Below are positions 49,471 to 62,800 of a stretch of DNA of 64,000 nt, one piece after another. Origin of the DNA: Anopheles merus (Eukaryota > Arthropoda > Insecta > Diptera > Culicidae); assembly GCF_017562075.2 (NCBI RefSeq), contig NC_054083.1:35114755-35178754 (forward strand), given 5' to 3'. Each line of letters begins with the position of its first letter. The stretch's first letter is position 1. A program made the position numbers and the translations under genes. The notes under the pieces are model-generated. The model was not told the DNA's origin, made no database searches, and saw only the letters and a program-made list of their open reading frames with translations.

Positions 49471-49905
49471 AACCATCGTCTATAGAGATCGCGAACACAT
49501 GCGGCGCATGCAACGGGAAGAAAGGAGTAGCTGGCGGTATGTCATTATTGCCACCCGGATCTCGGACATGCGACGAAACCAAAGCAATGGAAGAAATCAA
49601 TTTAATTCAATTATTCCCATTTTTCTATCGGCTGCTGCCCGGGATTGCAGACGACTCTCAGGGGCACTACGTTTAGGCAATACGGCAATACGACCCGAGG
49701 AGAAGGAGAAGAAGAACCTCCTCTAGAGGTTCGACTCACACACTAAAAGATCCGGCGGAAGTGAAAGAAAGCATACGTCCGCCAGTTAACCCCGGATGCG
49801 AGTCTCGGACACCTTCCAGAAGTGGTCCGGCTTTTACAAAGTTAGTCTCTTTGTCCTTCCCATTCCAACAGGCCAGAGGGGAAATAAGTGCGTTGGCGGA
49901 CTAAA

Positions 49906-49925
49906 AATCTGATCCGACGACTTCT
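49906..49925 (+). repeat. 20-bp sequence shared with 59871-59890
   Basis: AATCTGATCCGACGACTTCT occurs at both places, with partial similarity just upstream (GGAC then an A-rich gap). Same orientation, 10 kb apart. Confidence 0.6.
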
Positions 49926-51369
49926 TCCTATTGCGCTCCTCCTTTTCTCCTGACTTTAGCTTTCATTACGTGTTCGATTTCACGATCCCGCAACTCCCTC
50001 TTTCTATCAGCACTCGCGGGACGTTAGGGTTTTCTTATCACAAGAACACCCGCGTCCCCTCTCCCCATCTTACAGGCGCGTTTCTTTTTTGTTTGGTCCC
50101 TCGATGATTTTGACACAACTTCCGGACCAATTGGAGAGTCCCACGCCCTTTAGCCCCCTCGCGTAATCTGGACGATGACAGATTTCCGCTCCTGGTCACC
50201 CAAACACCGATGCGGTTCAAAAGCAATTCGTGCCCATTTCCGTCCCATCTCTCAAGGGGATTCCACAGGGGATATATGGGAGCAGCTAGCAGTGGACATC
50301 ATCACAGGCACAGCAATAAGAGAAGCAACCGAAGAAAACAAGAAGATTGAACTGTCGGAAGTTCACGTTTAATAAGCATGCCAGTGACAAACAACATCAG
50401 CCACCAGAGTACACGGTTGCGAAAGATAACAAAAATAGAAGATGGCAACTGGGGTTTTAACGTTGGGAAGGACCACTTGTAGGATTGATCACGTTGTCTT
50501 TACGCTGGCAGCAAATCAACTACAGGAAGTCTGTTGCTTCTGTTCGCCACGCAGAGAGAGCATTTTAGATTAGAGCATTTTAATATTGCGTAAACTTCAA
50601 TATTTTGGTCGTTGTAGGTATAGCAAAGAGACATCTTCCTATAGTGGTCATAGTCAGAGAATCTGCGAAAACATTAAATTTTGGGGAATTCACCAGGATT
50701 TTTATGGTTGGATACTCATAACTCACATGTTACTTTAAAAAATATTCGTAACAAGTACCCATGCACATGATCTCAAACCTTTAGAAAGGAAGAATAGAAA
50801 CATGACTCGATGTTCAAAATTCGCCATTATGTCCTAAGAAGACCCATTATGCTGTATTTCTATATGAAGGATTATGTCCGGAAAGAGTTATATGTATTGT
50901 ATTTAAGTTTTTCCGTGATAACCGATGGATGAGCATAAGGGGAAAAGGATTAGCTTCCTTTCGCTAGAGACACCATTTCCAAGTACAACAAAAAAAAAAG
51001 TTAGTAGCTTTTGCAAAAATACGTCTTCACAGCCCATTCCATCGCCACAACCAGTCATAAGACACAGAACACGCTTTGAATCATAAAAACGAACAAAGTC
51101 AGCGCGAACGCCACCGAAAACGAAGCCTCCACCAACCACACCACCCTGTCTACGTTTGTCCGTGTGTCTGTGTGTCGGAAAGTTAAATACCAAAAGGTTA
51201 TGTTTTCGTCCGCTCCTAGACCCCCACAGCCACTACCCCTTTCGGTGCGAGACACACCACACCGCAGAGCAAACCTATCCTCTTCCGGCATTATTGCGTT
51301 CTTGTATCGCATTAGCTTTATTACCGTGGCGAACCAATTACGGCAAACTGACGTGGAAAACCCCGGCAG

Positions 51370-51370
<1 letters not shown>

Positions 51371-51397
<27 letters not shown>
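51371..51397. repeat. (CA)n microsatellite
   Basis: Longest dinucleotide run in the window, about 13 CA units. Confidence 0.85.
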
Positions 51398-51401
<4 letters not shown>

Positions 51402-52262
51402 ACTGACACGCTACTTTCTTTTAGCCGAACATAATGCACGAAACATCGCACACGCACCAGACCAAACACTGGAGATGGGGGCGCCCCCGTATTTTCTTCT
51501 ACGAGCGATCCAAGAGCGATAGGGATAGGAGAAAACTTTTCCCACATGTTTCATTTCAGCTTTTGCTTTCATAGAACTGGCCACAAGGGCAAACCGAACA
51601 AAAAAAAGAAGCTCTCCTAGTATCACATTTCACCCTTAAGAAAAAGCCAGTGTCCTGTACGGTTTTGGCAGAGGACAATAGGAATCTTTTCAGACCAAAA
51701 AGGAAAACATGCTGCCAAATAACACAGCCAATCACGGATGCCTCGAATTAGGACGATATGGCCCCAAATGGCAACTCGAGACGCAACTGGTATTAATCCG
51801 TCACGAGGACAATACCGGCACGACAGCGGAAAGTCATCAACGGTGCCAAGGTTGGGTACGATAAAAACGTGAACATAAAAAGAGAGGCCCGCCATAGAGC
51901 ACAATCTTTTCCCAGGAAAGATAGGCATCGTTCGGTGGCAAAGGACATTAGTAGGACTTGTCTGTACGATTGGTGGAGTCTAAGCTATTTCTGAAGAGGA
52001 CATGACGGTTAAAGCGTGACTCTTTTCGATTATTCAATATGTATCATATCAACACAAGCTCATACCAAAAATATTGTTTCATCAACTTCCGGACGGTATT
52101 CATCGGCAACTGTTGATAAGCTGGTGTGTCATAAGCTTTGGAGTTGGTCATCAAAACGGTGACAAATACTTCCGATTCTATTCAAAAAATATCATTAACC
52201 AATTGAATCCGTCATCCGTTGGGCGCCACCGTCCCCGACGTTTTATATTTTATTACACAGTA

Positions 52263-52286
52263 CCCTCCTCCTCCTCCTACTCCTCC
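52263..52286. repeat. (CTC)n imperfect microsatellite
   Basis: About seven CTC units with one interruption. Confidence 0.75.
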
Positions 52287-55200
52287 AGTGACATTTGAAT
52301 CATCCGGTAATAAACACACTGCTGGCTGCTGAATCACTTTGTGCGGTACGTGCGAAATTTCCTACTCGCTGCGCTTACAGAATACATTATGACAACGACC
52401 CATCATCTACGTCGGTGGTTAGAGGAGAAAATGATGCACGTGATTCACATTCGAGCGGGACGACCTAAGGCCGCCACACACTAAGTGGCTCGATTTGTTT
52501 TACAACCCCGTGGCGGACTCCTCAAACTCCTCAAAAACTTTCCGGTTGGGCACGACACAACTTCGCTACTTCGACTTACAAATTTTCGGCACACTGGAGG
52601 AGAGAAGATGGGAATGCATAATTTAGTTAAGCCCAATTTTAACACCATCCTCTTGCCGCGAAGATTCGCCCAATTATCGCACCGATCGTCACAGCGAGCA
52701 CACACACACAGGCTCACTAATGATGATCTAATTTTGCTATCATAGTATAATGCCACTAAGGTGGCGCGTTAGAGTTTTCCGCTCTCTATCTTTTCTTGGG
52801 TGGGTTCCGCTCAGGAAGCGTTTCCGATTATTAAAAGCCATCACAAACTAATCCGTAGCGGCAGATAGGTTGGAAAATAGGTTAAGAAGATGATGATTAA
52901 TTTTGAGAATTATTAATTACCGCTTGGATCAACATTTAAAGAGCTAGGGAAGGTATTTATTTAATTTGCAATAGTTACTTATTGATTTCATGATTAATTT
53001 TCATTCAATATTGTTTCCCGTCAATTTGAACTCTTTGTTATAAGTTTTTAATCGTAGCAAAAATGGGGGACGGGAAGCAAATTTGCCTTCTAAATGTTGC
53101 CTAAATTCCAGCCGTGTTTGGATGGTTTCATCCTCTAAACGCTCGGTCATAGTGCACCATTTACTACCGCACTCGTAAAAACATACAAAACGCTCCCTTA
53201 GCATTGGAAAAGCTCCACTCTGTTGAAGGGAAAACCCGCATTACTTTAGGAGTAAGCAAACAAAAATGCCGCAAACGTTGCAGCAACGCCAAAACCACGC
53301 CAAAACACACCAACTCGGCTTCGTTCCTCTCGTTCACACATTCGTGTCAAAAAATTGCTGAAAAAATTGAAAAACACATAACAAATAAGAAGACGAGAAA
53401 AAAACTGAAACCGAAAAAAAAACAACGAAAACTCATCGCAATTTACCCCCCTGCACCCCCTCCCGTTCCTGTTTTGTTTTTGCAGAGCCTCTCCGTGCGC
53501 GCTGTACATTTGTAGAGCGGAAAAACGGAAAAGCTGTTGTATGGCGAAGCGTGAAAAATGTTGGACTTTGTGTCTGTTGCTGAGAAGAGGGATGGAGGAT
53601 TATGGGGGATGCTATTATCAGCGAGATGAGGGGGGAAGGGGAGGGGAGATTGCAGTGAAACGCAACTACAATCAGTCGGCTTCTCCTCTTCGTTCGCGTT
53701 TGCTCCGCACGGCCAGATTGGCGGACGAAAAGATGAAGGATGATGATTTCACAACATTTCTCTCCGTATTGCAAGCAAACCGCCAAGCCCGCCAAGCGAA
53801 CGCGCCGAACCCAAATAACGGGGGTGCATACACACACGCGCACGCGAACAGAGACGATATAGTACGGCGGTTTCTTTCTGTGCCGAGCCTCATCAACCCC
53901 CTTTGGCAGCGGCCACACGGAAAGTGAAAACTAACCTCTCTCGAACGAAACAGCCGCTACCTACACTTCCACCATGCCTTACACTGCTGCTGGCTGTTTG
54001 GTTATTAGTTATCAAAATTTCTCCACCAGAGAGCTCCAACACTTTTGTTCCACCCTTTACCGTTTTCCTCTGCTGCTCGGTTGGTTCGTGCGCTTTTCCG
54101 TGCGTAACACAACGCTAACGAGGGGAAAAATTTTGCGGTGTTACAAGAGCCAAGGAGCCATGGAACGGTCATGCGCGGCATGAGGGTTGGGAAAGTACAT
54201 GGCCAAGAGAAAAAAAGGGTTGATTCAGGTGCGGGGAACGCGTTTTTTGAACATAAAAATAGTAATTAGATAAAATAAATTATCTGTTAATGCATATGTA
54301 GCCTAACCATTAGGCATGGGGCTTAGCTCTTAGGGGTTTGATGCCAATTTTAGAACATTTGTCGACAGTAACCTATTAAAAAGTGAAGTAAAATTTGTTT
54401 AATATGAGTAACAAAAAACAATATAAAAAGTAGAACAAAAATCAAATTAAACTGTTCTTCTTATGAATAAAACCTAAATGACTCCGATATTTAGCAATGG
54501 CATGTTTCAATGCCTATTTTGATTGCAACCAATGATAGGGGTTTTACAAAACCAATTAGTTTCACTATAAGGAATTTGGCAAATTGATTCAGACAAGGCA
54601 AATGTCAAAATCCAATATGACAAAACGGAAATGTCAATTCTGGATATGGAAAATATGTCTGGTTTGATGTACATTCCACTGGCCCTGGGTGAAAAATTGA
54701 AATCTGCCATTAACCAAGAGCATTCAGGATCTAGATGACTTCAAGCACACCTCATGTTTAGTCCAACCTCACCAAGATATCGTAGTAATCGATCAGTATA
54801 TGGGGTTGTCGTATCAAAAACTATGACACACGTTAAAATCGCCTAACAAAATCGTACAGGATTCGAATTGTAATCTTTAGTTTCAAACAACTGAGGACTT
54901 AAGGCTTTATGTTATCTTCTACCCTATGGTTGAATAACTTAAATAAACTGATTCATAGTGTTTTTTCCCATTAGCCATTTATACTGGTACACTCCTTCTA
55001 AATCGAATGTTGAATAATTCAAATGTACTTCTCTCGATTCAAAATATAGCAACATACATATTAAAGAAAAAACAGCTTCTCATAACCTAAACATCGAACA
55101 TGGAAATAGCAAAATAGTACAGCATTCCCCACCCAACGGAAGGTCAACATACACGCACACCGAAATCATCAAATAAATTGCTTTTGGATACGCTTTTCCA

Positions 55201-58200
55201 TTCCAAAACCAATCGACCGAATTATAAGATCAACACATTCCACTATCACCAACACGAAAGGATTACCCAAATAAAACAAAGGGCGAAAATTAGGTACGAC
55301 ACACACGACCCCGACTTAGGTTGGTTGGGGGAAAATGTGTTCTCTTTTCAGAGGGCGAAGGGCATCTCCCCTTGTACCGCAAAAAGGATTCCTCGGGTCC
55401 TGTGTGTACGTGCGTCCTGCAAATCAAACGACCCAAACACACATACAACAAAAAGGTTGCACATAGGAGAGGTAAAATAGCAACCAAAATACCGAGACAA
55501 ATAAATTGTTCCACATCATTGCTGGCGACATATGTGGTGCGCTAGACATAACACACTGGCACGTTTTGGGATTCTCGTTCGCAACGGGCGTTTGCTGATC
55601 TGCTCGAGGAGCAGAGCCACACTATACATGGCAGCTTACACCAAAGGAAAAACTTTAATATTTGAACACACATAAAGCAATTTTATGCTTTTTTTCTGGG
55701 ATTTCTTGCTTATTGCTATAAATATTTGCACCACTGTATCCACGGAGAGACCTTCGCTCCGTCCGGGCGCGACATCCGCAATGGAAAATTTACATGCTAT
55801 ATCCTATCAGATTCAGACCCAGACTGGCCTTGAACCTGACCCTAATGTTTTTTCCCCCTGCCTCACACCCATCACGTCTGGAGTGAGAATCTAATAATTT
55901 TCCCAATTCTGTCCCTTCGACTGCCTCGCTCGGTTAGCCCCATTCTCCCGCGCTAGCTGTTGGTCACGGACGATTGGTGTAGCGAATGGGCGACTGTACA
56001 CACACGCCGACAGCTTCATACCACCACCACCACCCTGTTGTCGTCTAATACTCGAGTTAACGGACCGAAATCTCTCTAGAGATCGATATAATTAAATTAC
56101 TCTGCCAGCCCCAGACAAAGTGTGTTGTGTTTTTCATGAGGGTTCTTTTCTCTGCTGTTCGCAGTCGCTTTGCAGCACAACCCGAACACAAAGACAAATA
56201 TAACGTGCTTTGGTACGAGGAACTCGTGCTCTGAAACAAGGATTTTCTGAAGCGCAAAAAAATAATAATTAAGGACCGCACAAACAATCGACAGTCAACC
56301 TTACCTTTTGCCGAAGTTTATGATGCCTGGCGGGCGCAGAGCGAGAAATTGCCGTGGAGAATGTAAGTGTGGTCAATAAAATATTATGCTATACCTCTTT
56401 TTTTAATCGCTATCCAGATCCACGCAAAATAAAAGCGATAGGATGCGCGAAATACGAAAACAAAAAATCCCATTAAAGTTCCGCGAAGGATAAAACAATT
56501 AGAACAACTTCGCAATTTTTTAGAAAAGCCCTAGGAGAGAGCCTAAATCTCCAGCCGCCAAACCCCGTTGCGGCAAAGGTTCAGCAGTTCGCAAAATCAA
56601 CCTTTTCAAAAAGATTGCACATAAATCATAACCCTTTTGTGCCCAAAATTGGGGTGTAGGCAAATGCAGAGCATTAACAAAAAATCTACAGCAATGTGCA
56701 ATATAATTTTTTTAATGACCCATATCACCACGCAAAAAACCCACAATTAACTCCTCGAAATGAACCACATACCAACTGCGCGATAAGGTTTTAGGGCGAT
56801 GCCGGTACCCCTTTCTAATCCGTTTCATTCGTTTCATAATTCAAACTTAATTAAAAAAGAAAGCAAAAACATCTTGAAATTGGCTACCAATTAGTTAATC
56901 TTAAATGACAGGCTTACGAAGGAGCAAACGATAACCTTAACCTTTTCACCAGACAGGAAAGGAAAAAACTTAAGACAACGAAGGCGATGAGTTAACGACT
57001 CATCACATTGGCACTGGGAGATTGTTTCGTCTATCGCGAGTAGAGGTTGTTAAACGCATGTGTTAAGCTGGCATGAAATGTTGTATCAACAGTTGTTTCT
57101 TTTTCGCTGCTGCAATCTTTCGAACCATTTAATTAATGCCTGATAATGAAAGTTCTGGTAAGACTATGGACTAAGCAGCAATTTTGGAACTGAAACAACA
57201 TGAATCACAATTATACATTAGTCATGAATCCCTAAATATATAATAATCCTACAACACCTCATAAATTACTCAGACAACTAAGTTTCCTGGTTAAGGAATT
57301 CAATATTTGTCGTCAGCTTTAAAAATTCCCAAACACACCGCTAACTTCAACAAGGAACAAACATTATTAATGAATAGAACAAACAGTAAAGGATCCAATC
57401 AGATTCCGGATACTGTTGCATAATGGAGGAAATATACCACACACAAACTCCTCGCAATGCTGTGCCTACCAGTTACTACAAGAGAAAGAACCGGGAAAGC
57501 TCATACCAGCCCATCATCATTACCATTATTTATTATCATCCCTCCTCATCGGGATCAACATTATCACTCCGGTCCGGGGACGCAGGCGGCATCTAAAAAC
57601 CCGAAGACTCTGTTGCCCGTGTCTATATATACGGAGGGGCATTAAGAAGTGTCATCTCCTTCGCAGCACGATCGTTTCCGTCCGGACAACATACACAATC
57701 GCACTAATGGTTGGTTCCGGCGGTAAGCAGATCCGGTTAATGATTTTCACGCCACACCAAAACCGGAGGGTGTGTAGGGTGAGATAAGCGGGACATGAGG
57801 ATGGACAGAATGGAAGAACAAGAAACATACAAGGGGAACTAGGAATCACAAGCAGAGGATGTACCAGCAAAAGCGGGACCGAACTTTGACTAATAACAAA
57901 TTTGTGGCCAACCGATAGCTCACTGCGGGTATCATATCCGGACGCTTGGGCACGGAGGCTTTTGGCTCTAACGAATGCCCGCGCGCCGTTCGCCAAACGC
58001 CGGTGGTGGTTTACCATCAATTGTGTGATAGGCAATTAATCAAACCATACCCACATCCGAGCGATGCTTTTCAGGACGCGGAAGCATACAAGGGTGAGGG
58101 CACAGCAGTATGGTTTGACAAATAGTCATCCACTCCCGGGAATGGTGGCACAGGCAAATAAAAAGGACAGCACATGTTTGCCGCACGATGCATCGCTGAG

Positions 58201-58429
58201 GTACGAACGATCTAAGGGAGCAGGAGATACCGGCAAACCCGGCTCAAATAACCACACGGAAACTGATGAGAGATTTGTGGATGTTGGAAAACCAAAGCAT
58301 CCACCAATGGCTAAGTGCGCCGAGGCTTCATAATGCTCCGAGAGGTGCAGAATGATGCAGGAGAAAACAACATCGTTGAAATTTGAAGCTGATGTACCAC
58401 AAGCATAACTACTCAACTCAAAGCGTCAG

Positions 58430-59090
58430 TTTTACAGCAAATGAACTAGAATAATTTTAATAGTCAACCAATTTTCTATAAGCTGAATGCATAACTACTC
58501 CAGGTGATTTGCTAGTCAGTATTTATAATGAGAGGAATTAAAACAATCATCGTGGCATATCTTTTGAAAGAGTTATTCAACTCACGAATTGATTAATTCA
58601 CCGTGATTCAGGAATCAGTCGACGTAGAGAGTTGAATTTGAATAACTCTTCAACTTTTCAAACAGTTCCTGAACTCAAGATGGGTTTGATTCATATTGAG
58701 GAGCTACTAGTAGATGTAGAAAGCAAAGTAACTGATCTGAACTGATGAAACATTCGCAGGATTTGCCAAACACGATAATCATTTAATTTACCCAGACAGA
58801 GCTATAGAGCAGCATTGGGAGTTAAATCACTCGTCGAGATTAGCCTGTCTAATAGATTAAATGATTTAATTCACATTCAGCGAGTTACTTGTCGACATAA
58901 ATGATTCAATCGCAAATGAACTAACTTAGCTCGTCAAAACCCAATTCATTCCCTTAAAATATTCAACTCGCTCGCTCATTCTAGCTCAGTATGCCAGATT
59001 TGTCTAATTCCTGCGACTTGGGACCTCACTTGAGCGTAAAACGCTAGTGCGTCGCATTTCATTCAAGATCATTCCGAGAATCATTCAATG
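58430..59090. repeat. ATTCA/TGAAT-rich degenerate repeat region
   Basis: Many copies of GATTCA, TTCAACTC and AATGATT in both directions. They include an inverted pair, GAGTTATTCAACTC near 58569 and GAGTTGAATTTGAATAACTC near 58630. May be the remains of a foldback element or a diverged satellite. Borders are uncertain. Confidence 0.35.
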
Positions 59091-59575
59091 AAAGGTTCTA
59101 AACAGTAGCGGTGCGCGGTCGTTGTACGTTATATTTATCTCGCTAATGGTGCATTGCCGCTGACGCGTTGCAGCTATTTTTTGTGTGTGCAACGTGAGTG
59201 AGTCCCTTATCAAGAACCACCATGAATCATTCGCGCTCAACGGCGAAGGAGGGGGCATGACGAATGTTTGATTACGCTTTGCGCTTATCGCTTTTTCGAA
59301 CTAACCGCCGCTCCGTACCCGCTCAAACTAGTGTACAACAAACAGAACAGAGTCAGTAAAAACTTTCCATGGCATTTCTTTGTTTCTTAAACGAACTCAA
59401 AAACACAAAAACGAAACAATTAATGAAACAAATCCCTAAAGGTCTAGGTCACAACCCTTACACTAGGAGCAAAACGTAATCAGAAACGAGAACCGGAGCC
59501 GCCCAGCCGTAAGCTTCGTCACTTGTCTCGAGACGAAGACTTTAATCCCCTATACATCAGCCTCTACACCCCTGT

Positions 59576-59606
59576 GACGACGACGACGACGATGATGATG
59601 ATGATG
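59576..59606. repeat. (GAC)n(GAT)n compound microsatellite
   Basis: About five GAC units followed by five GAT units. Confidence 0.85.
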
Positions 59607-59870
59607 GTAATCCAATCTCAGCTGCCGCTATATCGAAGCCGCGGGTCGGTGATAATTGATTGATTTGATTCAATTACACACAAAGCCGGTCCCCGCCCGG
59701 GGAAGAGTTTGCCGGTCAATCCTGGTCACGGCACCAGCAAATGTCTTGGGACGAGACTAATCCAGTGTCCGACTGGGGAGGAGGAGAGCATTGCCCAGAC
59801 ATCACATTGTGCAGACGGAAGCGTCCAGAGCAAGCTTACCCAGTAGGCTGCATGTAGCGCACCGGACACT

Positions 59871-59890
59871 AATCTGATCCGACGACTTCT
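59871..59890 (+). repeat. 20-bp sequence shared with 49906-49925
   Basis: Second copy of AATCTGATCCGACGACTTCT. Confidence 0.6.
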
Positions 59891-62800
59891 GAGCTCTCGG
59901 AAGATGGACAGGATGATGAGGAGCGTGAAGACTCTCAGGGGGCGGAGTGTTGATTATGCGTGAGATGTAACGGTCCATTAGAGCGCGTCCTTGGCCGTAC
60001 AACACAGTCTGCGTTGTAAGTGATGTGCAAAAAAGGATTGCAACTTATGGAAGTTTATTTTCTAGCTAATCATAATAGAGTTACTTCTTTATTGCATGGA
60101 ATAAGAATTCCTGTTGGATACATAATATTGTTGAAGTTGGATTCTGGAGTATCTTAAGATTAATCAAGCGTCAAACCAATATCGCAAACCTCGAAAGCAC
60201 ATTATTAAATTAATCATCAACAACTTCTTAAACTGCTCTTCAACCGACATTCCTTACCGTTGGCTGACAAACAAGGAAGAGTTCTACATTCCTAACATTC
60301 CAACGCCGGAACCAAGTGCGCATTTGCCTACTACCCGAACGTCGTCGCCATAATTCTTGCTAGAGGCTAAGAGAAGCTCGCGCACGCCCTGCATATGAGT
60401 GGAATATTAAAACGCTTGTCGATGACAATATAGACAGCTTCTCAAACTGAGCTGATGAGCAATCGCACGCGACACTCGTTCGTTAATACTGCGTCGGTAT
60501 GCATCGCTTTGCCCCCCTCCGTCGATTGTCGTTCTCAATTACACAATACCTTAACGGCTCCCCATTCCGCAGTTGCAGTGATTTATTTGGTGGATTGCAA
60601 AGACATGTTCCTTACCGCAACACAATAGAAGGCACTTGCGGGCATTGTTTGCTCTGCACTTGTGCTTGTCGATACTCAATCTGCGGTCGCGGCTATAAAG
60701 TGGGCCTCTGCTATGGAGCATGCAGTTCACGTTGGAGGACCGAAGAAATCCGTTGCAGTCACACACTTGCGCTCGAAATATTGCAACGCCTAATTGCATC
60801 GTCGACACGCCACCCGACAAACACACGCCCTGTGGGGTGTGAAGCAGCGAGATACAACCATTCGGCAACGCTGGCGCGTCATATCGGGTGTCTCTAAATC
60901 AATAATTCACACACAGAAGGCCACTTGGAAGCGAAATAATGCACCGGTAAATGATAAACGTGGCTAAAGCTTCAATATTTTTTTGTTCGCTTTCAGTTAT
61001 ACCCATGAAATCACCCGGGGCTCGAGATGGACTTTATCACCGGAAATAATGGCTTCCCGCTCGCGCGCGTTACCGTCGATCGTTACCACTTGTGCTACGG
61101 GTTACAGAACCGTGAACGGTAAATTGCGTTACAATTTTATTTTTCGTCAGTGTCAAATGGGTTCCATTTAATAAGCAAAAAAAAAAGCGTTTTTAGAGTT
61201 TTTTTCCAATCGTAAAGGTACGGTTGAGCGTTTTCCATTACTCATCAGCGCGCCCGCCCTTACACAAAAATAGCTGCCGTATGTACATTTCCATAATAAA
61301 TCAATTTTTCACTTTCACCTCATCACGGAGAAGAAGCTTTCATCAATGGATCGTCATGTTCAGCAGTAAATCTTCATTTCAAATGTGTAAAAAGACCATT
61401 TTTTGTAAAGGTCATAAAAGTGAACACAGTAAACACATAAAAGCAACAACAAGAGCAACAGCAAAAAATAGGAATCATGAAGCGTATAAAATGTAAACTC
61501 CCTATTGGGTGTGTCCCAATGAATTTTGATAACCAATAAACACCATGGGTAACTCAACTGAATCATTTCAGTTTAATGATACGGTGGTGCTTCGTTTACA
61601 AATCTGTACAAACACCTTCAAACAATATTGGAACAGTTGGTATCTCTACACGATCCTTACGAGGAGAAATCAATTCCCCAGAGAAGAGTGAGAAATTGGA
61701 CGTAGCTGTCAAGGGTAAGTGAGACCCGATGTACTAAGTGTAAGTAATTGATTTCTTCATTTCCAATTAAGAAAAAAACAACATTTTCATGTCCTTAGGT
61801 GTATTGGTGTCCTTATATGAAAGTTTGAGGTATAACATTCAAAGAGGAGGAAACTGAAACCTCCTTCCTGTCACCGTGATACATAACACACATTTCCCCC
61901 CTTCTTCTTTCACACCCTCACAACAACTAACACAACCAAGCAAACGACGACAGCCAAGCCCCAACAATCATTCAAGGAAAATGAACGCTCTCCCCCGACT
62001 TGCCGTCATCTTTGCATGACGGGGCGCGTTCCTTTTTCTCGCATTCAATAAAACGGTCTTCTCAAGATCAAGATCGTTTCCGTTTCCATCCCACCCAACC
62101 CGCCACAAACACGATCGGTTGCATTTTTTGGTTTCGTTTTCGGCTGTCAAAAAATTGAAAGCGTCCCGCGAAACGAAAAAAAAACCTGCCCACCACCACC
62201 GCCAGTCACACACACACCACAGAGCTGACAGATTCAACGTCGTCTTGTCTTGAGCGCGAACGCCTTCCACAAGAGATTCTGACTTGCTGTTGCTTTTGCT
62301 ATAGCAAGCTATCATTATGGCGCAAGGCGCATCATCTCGGCATTGACGAACTGCAGTCATCTGAGAATGTGAAGCGAGAACCCCATGCATGCATCTCAAA
62401 CCCTTCCGATCTCATACTCTGATATGTGTTTTTTGAGCTCGAGGCTATCCTGGAGTAAAGAGGAAATGAACCTCGTGAAATGAAATCACTTCACTTGTCA
62501 ACAATCGCGCGAGGTTAAGGCAAGATATAAATCACTTGATATCTCGACCGGCGGATCGATTTACACGCCAAAGCGGTGGTTTCTCTGGGCCCAATAGAGC
62601 GCGCGCCCGTTAATTTGATAATGATTGCGGTTATTTAAGGCCAATTTGAAATCGAACTCGTTAATTTGAATTCGAGCATACTGAAAAGGCATGCAAAATG
62701 ATCTCAATTTTTTTGGGTATCTACAAAACAAAACAGTTGGACAATTCAGTTTTTTGGAACTCTTCCTGCGGCCAAACACGATAATTATACATTTGCAGAC

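Noticed and set aside
56306..56327. 22-nt microexon candidate on the minus strand (CCAG...AAAAG-GTAAGG)
   Set aside because: It has both splice-like ends, but its translation (IINFGK) does not fit the VAT-1 N terminus and it has no other support. It could only be a noncoding 5' exon.
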